DNA of 64,000 bases from Neoarius graeffei (lineage: Eukaryota; Chordata; Actinopteri; Siluriformes; Ariidae): positions 17,085,946 through 17,149,945 of the forward strand of contig NC_083590.1 of NCBI RefSeq assembly GCF_027579695.1. Reading direction: 5' to 3'. The notes under the pieces are model-generated. The model was not told where the DNA came from. It saw only the letters and a program-made list of their open reading frames with translations, and ran no database searches. The position numbers and the translations under genes are program-made. Each line of letters starts with the position of its first letter. Position 1 is the stretch's first letter. This document shows positions 57,201-64,000 of the stretch, piece by piece.

Positions 57201-58718
57201 GAAAAATTTAAAGGAGACTTATCAAAAACTCAGTGCTTGCGCACATACATTTGGGTATCTGGAGCCTACCAGCCCACAAACTCTGAAATAAGACACACAG
57301 CCAGTTTCTTTTGGGCTCCTATTTCAGAAAAGATGAGCTTCAACAAGCCGTTCAGATTCGTCTTCTCTTTCTATAGCGCAAGGGGGGCTCATTAGAATAA
57401 TCCTGCCCCCTTATCTGAATACTGTATCTCCACTCATGACTTGAGAGCTGCCTTCATGAATAAATATTCATGAGGAAAGTGCTACCTGATTGGCTGGCAG
57501 AAGAGGGGGTGGGGTGAATAGTGGCTCATTATCATTTAAAGGAGCAGGCCGTTCCTCAAACCTGTCATTTTGAATGGGGCTGTTTAGACAGGGGGAGAAA
57601 GAGCTGTGGGGTTTTATCCTTGTGCTATTTTGACCAAAGCATGTCACAGACATTTCATTAAGACCTCAGGGAACTGGGTCAACAGGTGGAAAAGGGGTAT
57701 AATACATCACCTTTAATGTGTTTCTCTGTCAAATGGAGACAAACCCTGCCCTAGTTGACTTTTATATTGGATAAAAGTTGATTAAAGATCTGGCTTAAGC
57801 TAATAATAACAACAATAACGAGACTGTCAGTGACGGCGTAGCTCACTCTGGCCCTGCCTAGTCCAGAAGGAACGAGCTAAAGTGGGCCACCTTGCACAAT
57901 AAATGTTACAGGCTATATATAGAAGCGATATCAACCCTAGGAATACCAACCTGTTTACCAGAAAGAATCCAAAACGGCAAGGAATTGACCGAGAAGAAGC
58001 GATTTTTGTTGAACTGCTTATTAAGGTTTAATTAGTCCATAACTTCATTAATAATTGTAACAAAGCAAATCTGGGTAGAAGTTCTATGCACCCTAGGTTC
58101 CCCTACCTTCATGCCAGAAAGAATCAAAATCGGTGAAGAATTGAGGGAGAAGAAGCGATTTGTGTGGAAACTGTTCATTAGGGATTGATTAATTGAATAA
58201 TGAAATATCTTCATTATTAATTGCAATTATGAAAATTTGGGTAGAAGCTACACATATGGACCCCAGACAGACCGACCTTCCTGCCAAAAAGAATAAAAGT
58301 CAGTGATGAATTGAGAGAGAAGAAACGATTTTCGTGAAATGTGGATGATGGACAACACACGATGACATAAGCTCATCGCCCGTTGGCTGGATGAGCTAAT
58401 AATTTCCTCATGTGGTGCATTCACTTCTAAACTAAACTAACTTTCAGTGTCAGGCTCGTTTACCTGGTTTATGGTGGATGTTGGCCTTTGAGCCACACTT
58501 TGACTGCACGTTGCTCAGATCCATCTTTTTGTTCACAATTTGAACCTGGACACAATGAAAGAGAGACAGAGGACGACACAGAGTGTCAGACACAGTCATA
58601 CAGATGCTGCCAGGACACAAGCAAGAACATCAGCACATCAGCAGATTCAAAATAAATCAGGCTAACGTGGAGGAAAAAGGTTGGCTCATTTCATACACTG
58701 AAATTATGACGATGCTTT

Positions 58719-58749
<31 letters not shown>

Positions 58750-61700
58750 GAAGTATTTAATGAGAACCATAAATCACACCCAAAACATCAAAGACAATAC
58801 TTTTCGGAAAAGTCTTTTCCTTCATGATGAATCATATTGACGGCTAAGAGGGGAAACAATAAAATTTTCATTTAAATTAACATAAAATCAAAGAACTCCA
58901 AAATATTAATCCATTCAGTCACCTAAAGTTCTCACATTCACATTAGATCAGCAGTAGAAAAAGGAGAAGCTCCGGACACTGATGAAACTGAGCAAAATAA
59001 AGTGCACAGTCATCTTAAAACATGTTGAACTCGTTGTGACAAGATGAAGACACTAACCAGATTTGATAATAACGTCTCCTTCCAACATGAGGACAGCTCA
59101 TGATAGCTCACAGCCAAAATACAGGCCTACAACGTAATGGGCCATCACAGGAAATTCATCAGATGATGATTATGATTACAGGAAGCTGTAAGGAGTTTTT
59201 CTCGCCTCAGGAATGAATATACTCATTCATTAAAATTAGTCTGGATTCATGCAAGTTTCCAGCTTCCTGTAGGGGTGTGTGATCTGGCAGAAATATCATA
59301 TCACATTTTTTTCCAGGCTGAAGCATGATCTACAATATAATCACAGTTACATTTCATAACTGAACAAAGCAACCAAACTAACTTCCTTATTAATGTAAAT
59401 ATAGCTCTAGAAGGAAAACTAACCTCCAAGAAGGCAGCCAAAGTACCCATCCATCCATTATCGGTAGCCACTTATCCTGTACAGGGTCACAGGCAAGCTG
59501 GAGCCTATCCTAGCTGACTATGGGCGAGAGGCGGGGTACACCCTGGATATCGCAGGGCTGACACATAGAGACAAACAACCATTCACACCTACGGTCAATT
59601 TAGAGCCACCAATTAGCCCAACCTCCATGTCTTTGAACTGTGGGGGAAACCGAAGCACCCGGAGGAAACCCACGCAGACACGGGGAAAACATGCAAACTC
59701 CACACAGAAAGGCCCTAGTTGGCCGCTGGGCTCAAACCCAGGACCTTCTTGCTGTGAGGTGACAGCGCTAACCATTACACCACCGTGCCACCCATGGCCA
59801 AAGTACCTTTTCTATCAAATTTGATGCCCTTACTATGTGATCTGGATTTCATCAAACTCTTTGTGGTGCTTTTTTTGATGGTTGAACAAATTCATAATCC
59901 ATATCCTCATTGTCTTGTGAATGGAAGTTGTTTGTGTTTTGTCTGTGCACTTTGTTTTGCTTCGTCCATTCTGTAAAGTCCAGCAGTTAGTTCCATATAC
60001 AAGTGGTAAGTGGTGTTGAAATATTTTAGGCACCAACTCCTCCATCCACTGTGTCACCAAAAAACAAAATCTAAGGAACCACCTCTAGCTTCCTCTACAA
60101 GTCTATTAGGTGAACCAAATTTCATCTCATCTCATTATCTCTAGCCGCTTTATCCTGTTCTTCAGGGTCGCAGGCAAGCTGGAGCCTATCCCAGCTGACT
60201 ACGGGCGAAAGGCGGGGTACACCCTGGACAAGTCGCCAGGTCATCACAGGGCTGACACATAGACACAGACAACCATTCACACTCACACCTACGGTCAATT
60301 TAGAGTCACCAGTTAACCTAACCTGCATGTCTTTGGACTGTGGGGGAAACCGGAGCACCCGGAGGAAACCCACGCGGACAACATGCAAACTCCGCACAGA
60401 AAGGCCCTCGCTGGCCCCGGGGCTTGAACCCAGGACCTTCTTGCTGTGAGGCGACAGCGCTAACCACTACACCACCGTGCCGCCTGAACCAAATTTGGCT
60501 ACCTAAAAAAACAAAACAAAAAACCCAGCAAATGTAGGAAGGAAAAGGAGGTTAAACCCCAAAGCTCAGGTCAGGAATGTGCTTGATATCATCTCTGGAG
60601 CTGCACAACAGAAAAAGGTCCAGCTTCTGATTAAGACTATTCACCCAGAGAGTTAGAGGAAATGCAAGAGAGCAACGAGTCAGAGGAGTGTTTGTGGAGC
60701 TGCTGCTCTCAGGATGGAGGCTGGAGTTTGAAGCACCCCAGATAGCATTACAGTCCGCGGCTGATGTTCTAAGGTCCGCACTGGCTCTGTTTGACAGGCC
60801 AACCCTTTCCCTGGGTCAGCGTCGGATGTGAGCAGAATGATACACACAGTGATAGGTTTATACACCCGTGGGGCGGGACCGTGCGGGCATGCTCTTCGAC
60901 AGTTTCAACAGACACCAACAATTTCTTCAACAGTTTCAACAGACACCACTTCAGTCCAGTCCACTCGCTGTATGCAGGCAGCACTTGGCAGACTTTTTTG
61001 GTAAGTGCCTTTTCGACATTAAATTGTTTTATGATACAATTCTTTTGGATGAATAACCATAGTTATTTTACGGAATGAAGCTAAGGTTGTTTGGGATAAG
61101 TTATTTTGCGTGTGATCATGTTTGAATCATGCCATTTTGAGAACTGACAAATGTTTTTCATCTTCAGGTACAAGGGGTTGAGCATGAGGCTAATGATGAG
61201 GTGTGATTGTAGCGAGGGGCGCTCTCTGAGGGCGCAGTCACACCGGGAAGTTTGGTCAGTTTCCTCCGTTGGTTTGGTTCGTTTGTAGTGGTGTGATCGC
61301 TGATTAAATCACATGTGTGAAGACTTTGTACCAATACCATACGCTGCCATTTTCTTTCTTTCTTTTAACCCAATTTTTAAAGCCATGGCTCACTTGATAT
61401 GCTGGGCCTGTGTGAACTTCACAACATTTTGGTGTGAAAGCAACCTCTCCTCAGCGACAGCATGCATAAGGTTCACTTTACAAGCCTGGACCGTGAACTT
61501 GAGTACATTTTGGTGTGAAAGCCATCTGTTTTATATCCATGTTTTACTTGTATAGTGTTTATAATGCAGTTCAGCACTTAATCCATGTTTTACATATATG
61601 GTGATGTATACGATGCAGTTCAGCACTTTGAACATTGTTGACATTGTTTAACTTTTTTTGCACTGTTCATTATTGCACTGTGCCAGAAATGTTGTGAGCT

Positions 61701-62755
61701 GATACCAATTACCAATGTGAAAATAGCTGATCTACAAAGTCACATGTTCACATGTCAAGAAAAGCACTTTGTGATTGAAGATTTTTCTTAACATTTGTCT
61801 TATTAATGCTAATGAAGCAAACTTGGGGGTTGGGGGTTCACCTCAGATGGTTGTTGTACATATCTGGATTACATCCGGCCCTGATCCGGCACTAATCCAA
61901 CTCACATCCGTACCTGATTTGGGCAGTGCAGAGATAGGTCTTTAGTGATCTGTGCTGGACCTGGCCCACATCCATTCCAGATCCAAAAGTTGTATCTGTG
62001 CTGGATACGGGGCAGAGAGCAAAAGTTATGTGGGATGAATCCGTTTGCTGTATTCAGACCGGACTTTGGGGTACATCCGGTGCTGATCCGGCTCAGATCA
62101 AATTGCTATCTGGGACACGTCTGAGGCATCTTGACCAGCCGCGTATACAAAGGACAGAGCTCGGTTACTCACATTGCCACCTCATGGAGTGTACTTCATG
62201 TTGGCTTTGGAGCCAGACTTTGCCTGCACGCTGCTTAGATCCATCTTCTTGTCAAGGATTTGCACCTCGGAAGTGAAGTGAGAAGATTGACAAAGGCCTA
62301 GTTCAGGAGTTCCTGGCCTGGGATGAGCACGTGGCCAGGTCCTAGACTCACATGTGGCTGCATTCAGGGGTGGCCGAATTCACGACCGTTTTATAACCAT
62401 AGGGAGCATTCAGACATTTCCTTTGCCACTCTTTTCCAGGTGCACAGGACATCATTTTCGATTGGAACCTTTAGTTAAAAATCTGGTCTTGCTAAACTCA
62501 CCTTTCCACCTCCAGGCTGATGTTTGATGTTCTCAGTGGAACCGATCTTGGACTTAACATTCTTCAGGTCAGGCAAGGGTGCAACAGGGGCAATGGGGGC
62601 GCGAGATCTAAGAGAGCTGGGAGATTTGGGCGGAGTGCGCACCACAGCCACTTTCTTCACCTGCTGCCCAGGTGTGCTGCAGCGACTGGCTGGAGATTTC
62701 GGGGTGGCAGGGCTGCTGCAGCCGCTACGATCAGGAGTCTTAGGAGATTCGGCTG
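49764..62755 (-). CDS. mapt: Microtubule-associated protein tau, C-terminal exons (repeat domain and tail)
   Basis: Tau binds and stabilises microtubules through imperfect KxGS repeats with PGGG ends, mainly in axons. Exons on the - strand: 62755-62502 (Pro-rich region and R1), 62265-62173 (R2, human exon 10 equivalent, with an in-frame stop), 58545-58464 (R3), 55944-55838 (R4), 49979-49764 (C-terminus). Exon sizes 254, 93, 82, 107 and 216 nt and their phases match the human exon 9-13 pattern (93, 82, 113 for R2-R4). Leaving out the 93-nt exon gives one open frame of 218 codons plus stop. [34 protein letters not shown] and SLAKQGL at the end identify tau rather than MAP2 or MAP4, supported by the kansl1 neighbour. 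N-terminal exons are beyond 64000. Fish have two tau genes; the copy is not determined. Confidence 0.94.
50127..50747. mobile_element. Foldback MITE with ~187-bp inverted arms
   Basis: Left arm 50127-50313 starts TATATGAGTGATTCCACGCT and ends TATGCCAAAGTCA. The right arm 50562-50747 is its near-perfect reverse complement. The ~250-bp loop is AT-rich and has TTCTGTTACG words on both sides. No transposase; lies in the last mapt intron. Confidence 0.92.
51808..52870 (-). mobile_element. tRNA-derived SINE (family 1), interrupted copy with TSD
   Basis: Same family as 41323-41692, reading on -. Flanked by the 13-bp duplication CCATGTAGATCAT at 51795-51807 and 52871-52883. Split at 51995/52682 by a 683-bp element; the two SINE parts rejoin exactly in the CAATTTAGAGTCACC word. 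Confidence 0.95.
51996..52678. mobile_element. PIF/Harbinger-like MITE inside the SINE
   Basis: Tips TGGCCCTTTTCCACTACC and, reverse complement of the right end, TGCCGCTTTTCCACTACC. Flanked by the 3-bp duplication TTA (51993-51995 and 52679-52681), the size and sequence preferred by PIF/Harbinger transposons. The interior has repeated CAGCTC.CTTCAGC words near both ends; no transposase. Confidence 0.88.
53740..53935. other. Unassigned GC-rich island in the last mapt intron
   Basis: About 190 bp, clearly GC-richer than its surroundings, with one short open frame on + (53748-53942). No domain, no convincing splice sites, no match to known tau exons. Possibly an old repeat or retro-insert. Confidence 0.3.
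54237..54284. repeat. (GT)n microsatellite
   Basis: 48-bp GT run in the last mapt intron, followed by (AG)n at 54296-54308. Confidence 0.97.
54430..55063. repeat. 17-19-bp minisatellite GGTATTTGGCTGTAGAG
   Basis: About 35 units of GGTATTTGGCTGTAGAGG with variants TTTAGAT, GTTGTAGA and CAGTAGGG. From 54800 on the units alternate GCAGTAGGG and GCTGTAGAG in pairs. Intronic in mapt. Confidence 0.95.
55838..55944 (-). CDS. mapt: mapt exon for repeat R4 (human exon 12 equivalent)
   Basis: Acceptor ACTGCAG and donor GTAGTT on -. 107 nt against 113 in human: two codons are missing in the middle (KAQSKVGS here, KDRVQSKIGS in human). It encodes [13 protein letters not shown] then [20 protein letters not shown] and KK. 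The usual PGGG at the repeat end is AGGG. Frame is kept. Confidence 0.95.
56800..57181 (-). mobile_element. tRNA-derived SINE (family 1), complete copy
   Basis: Same organisation as 41323-41692, reading on -. Short flanking duplication TTGTAAA at 56793-56799 and 57182-57188. Confidence 0.92.
57821..58402 (-). mobile_element. Dispersed repeat, copy 2 (long form)
   Basis: Reverse-complement relative of 8276-8575. It contains three diverged internal copies (about 120-150 bp apart) of a GAAGAATTGAGGGAGAAGAA / GCGATTT module with AGAAAGAATC.AAA. The short copy near 8.3 kb keeps only one module, so it is a deletion derivative. No coding capacity. Confidence 0.8.
58464..58545 (-). CDS. mapt: mapt exon for repeat R3 (human exon 11 equivalent)
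   Basis: Acceptor GTGTCCAG and donor GTAAAC on -. 82 nt, the same size and end phase (one base) as human exon 11. It encodes [20 protein letters not shown] and ANIHHKP. Ends like human R3 (NIHHKPGGG), but the centre [19 protein letters not shown] resembles human R2. The single conserved Cys is present. The PHF6 hexapeptide VQIVYK is VQIVNK. Confidence 0.96.
59448..59796 (-). mobile_element. tRNA-derived SINE (family 1), older diverged copy with TSD
   Basis: Same family, with more substitutions and small deletions than the other copies (CCATCCATTATCGGTAGCCA at the tail). Flanked by GCCAAAGTACC at 59437-59447 and 59797-59807. Confidence 0.93.
60123..60484 (-). mobile_element. tRNA-derived SINE (family 1), complete copy with TSD
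   Basis: Same family, reading on -. 12-bp duplication TGAACCAAATTT at 60111-60122 and 60485-60496. Small internal deletion near 60377-60385. Confidence 0.94.
62173..62265 (-). pseudogene. mapt: mapt R2 exon (human exon 10 equivalent) with in-frame TGA
   Basis: On - the acceptor CTTCCGAG precedes GTG and a strong donor GTGAGT follows AAT. Length is exactly 93 nt, as in human exon 10, phase 0 at both ends. It reads [27 protein letters not shown], stop, GGN. The TGA at 62184-62182 stands where the first Gly of PGGG is expected. The conserved Cys of KCGS is Ser here. About 77% identical at nucleotide level to the R3 exon. It could be a decayed exon that is always skipped, a poison exon, or a sequence error/allele at one base. 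Intact length and splice sites argue that decay is recent or that the exon is still used. Confidence 0.85.
62502..62755 (-). CDS. mapt: mapt exon with Pro-rich region and repeat R1 (human exon 9 equivalent)
   Basis: Acceptor TTTCTAG and donor GTGAGT on -. 254 nt, entering with two bases of a split codon. It encodes [47 protein letters not shown], a short linker, and [29 protein letters not shown] (proline-directed kinase sites) and KIGS (MARK site) are intact. The human [10 protein letters not shown] and R1 are identical apart from one residue in R1 (I for L). Confidence 0.97.
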
Positions 62756-62827
62756 CTAGAAAGTCACGAAAAGGCAGAATTTGTCATCATAAGCATCGTA
62801 GATATATATATGATATGATACATATGT

Positions 62828-63333
62828 AACAGTTATTCCACGAAATCGAGTCGTACATGAGCTAATAGCCGATAAGGCATGTAGCACCGAGTTGTCTATA
62901 AGCCATGTACGACAAGATTGAGTGGAATAACTGTTTTATTCTATCCACATTCACTGGATTTTGAGAAACAGAGCATTTTTACTGTTATTTTTTTGCAAAT
63001 TCGATAAATAAAAGCTTTATACAAAATGTCCGACAAAATCATTTCCGCTTAAAATGTAAACAAACCGGTGAAATGACGAGCAATTTGTGAAAAATGCGAT
63101 AATAGTAATTCTTGAAAAATAATTAAAAAAGAAGATACATTCTTACCATCCATATTTTGTTGCTTTTTTAATTTTTTGGGGGGTTTTGTTTTCAAGTTGA
63201 GTTTTTATTTCATCCTCGGTTGGTTCAGTAATCATTTTGTTTTTCTCTACTCATGGTATATGAGCTGATATCCTAGTAGTAGAGTAGCCAATCAGAGCGC
63301 GATTGCGCATATCCAGTGAATGTGGATAGAATA
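62828..63333. mobile_element. Palindromic MITE-like element(s)
   Basis: Two adjoining inverted repeats. 62828-62935 has 32-bp arms (AACAGTTATTCCACGAAATC / reverse complement at its right end AACAGTTATTCCACTCAATC). 62937-63333 has 23-bp arms (TATTCTATCCACATTCACTG and its reverse complement at 63311-63333). They may be parts of one element. No coding capacity. Confidence 0.8.
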
Positions 63334-63874
63334 TTGTAATATAGACTACTGGTTATGTGTTATTGTGAGCACATCCAAAAATTTATCACATAATTGCTTA
63401 TATTATCTTAATATATAATTGATAACATTATTACAAATATTTGAATTTGGCAATTATGTTTTACATGTTTGAAATTTACAGGATTGTTTCTCCAAACTCA
63501 GGCCTGATCTCAAACAAAAGATCTAAATTGCCAAAATATCCAATAAGCAACATTTTAATCTACATTAATTAAACTGCACAACTTTTACATTTAAGGCTGA
63601 AATTATTTTTGGCTGTTGTTGATGGAGCTGATGTGATGCACGTTCACTAGATCAGTCTTTTGGGCATGGAGATGTAGATTTATTGAAGAAACCTTTTGGA
63701 TGTTGCTGCCTCTGAATTTTCACAAAACAGCCATAACATTTTGATTAATGAGATTTTTCTGCTTATTACACACTTTGTATATACATCTCTATTTTAAGAA
63801 AACGCCAGTGAACCAAAATATATGTTTTTCTTTTAATATACTCTACATGTAGTGACATATTTGAAGACATTTTC

Positions 63875-63875
<1 letters not shown>

Positions 63876-63932
<57 letters not shown>
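63876..63932. repeat. (CA)n microsatellite
   Basis: 57-bp uninterrupted CA run in a mapt intron. Confidence 0.97.
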
Positions 63933-63933
<1 letters not shown>

Positions 63934-64000
63934 GCTAAATGTTTTAAAAGGTAGAAATGAAATCTCCTGGCCTTCATCAATTGTATATGTACTGTACATG

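Larger units (their letters stand above)
55945..58463. other. mapt: mapt intron between R3 and R4 exons
   Basis: 2.5 kb with (CAAA)n at 55973-56001, a SINE at 56800-57181 and a dispersed repeat at 57821-58402. No extra repeat-type exon recognised. Confidence 0.8.
58546..62172. other. mapt: mapt intron between R2 and R3 exons
   Basis: 3.6 kb with (AG)n at 58719-58744, SINEs at 59448-59796 and 60123-60484, and a stretch at 61860-62120 rich in CCGGCNCTGATCCGG-like words suggesting an old repeat. No additional tau repeat exon found by reading both strands. Confidence 0.75.
62756..64000. other. mapt: mapt intron upstream of the R1 exon
   Basis: 1.25 kb with palindromic elements at 62828-63333 and (CA)n at 63876-63932. 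No further tau exon recognised before the window ends. Confidence 0.7.

Noticed and set aside
40629..60484. tRNA genes suggested by A and B boxes
   Set aside because: The boxes belong to SINE heads; no cloverleaf with acceptor stem could be formed, and each is followed by the SINE body.
60735..62110. Possible element bounded by CCAGATAGCA at 60739 and its inverse near 62101
   Set aside because: Only about 10 bp shared, no target duplication; not enough to call termini.

Overview
This window is vertebrate nuclear DNA, most likely from a ray-finned fish (possibly a catfish-like otophysan; that finer placement is a guess). The evidence is multi-exon genes with GT-AG introns, several tRNA-headed SINE families and Tc1/mariner-type inverted-repeat elements typical of teleosts, and heavy (CA)n/(GT)n microsatellite content. 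Two protein-coding genes are present, both incomplete because their 5' parts lie outside the window. They converge tail to tail: kansl1 on the + strand (last 12 coding exons, 2882-36384) and mapt/tau on the - strand (last coding exons, 62755 down to 49764). The same neighbours in the same convergent order are found on human 17q21.31, so this is a conserved block.

Layout. 1-2881 is a kansl1 intron made of a GC-rich 39/52-bp minisatellite and a degenerate pyrimidine repeat. 2882-3601 holds three exons with the conserved WDR5-binding AARTRP motif. 3602-11982 is an 8.4-kb intron with a 28-32-bp GT/GA minisatellite, a purine-rich array and dispersed repeats. One exon follows at 11983-12142. 12143-32412 is a 20.3-kb intron, about 88% of which is two tandem arrays: a ~15-kb CA-rich array with about 200 units, and a ~3-kb 56-58-bp array. 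32413-36384 carries the last eight exons, including the MOF/KAT8-binding PEHE region, separated by small introns. The kansl1 3' UTR runs to about 38.76 kb. 38.8-49.7 kb is non-coding between the two stop codons and includes the uncharted mapt 3' UTR plus several mobile elements. 49764-62755 contains tau exons for repeats R1, R2, R3, R4 and the C-terminus (human exons 9-13), with introns full of SINEs, MITEs and a three-layer nested insertion.

Points that stand out. (1) The tau exon-10 equivalent (repeat R2) keeps its 93-nt length and splice sites but has an in-frame TGA, so only exon skipping gives a normal C-terminus, and that product is 3-repeat tau. (2) The R3 exon looks like an R2/R3 hybrid with an altered aggregation hexapeptide. 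(3) Five kansl1 introns place (GT)n directly at the acceptor, and two ~110-nt introns pair (AC)n at the donor with (GT)n at the acceptor. (4) The giant intronic arrays show higher-order duplication. (5) A SINE holding a Harbinger-like MITE sits inside an older long-inverted-repeat element. All very long open frames in the arrays are repeat artefacts and were not called as genes.
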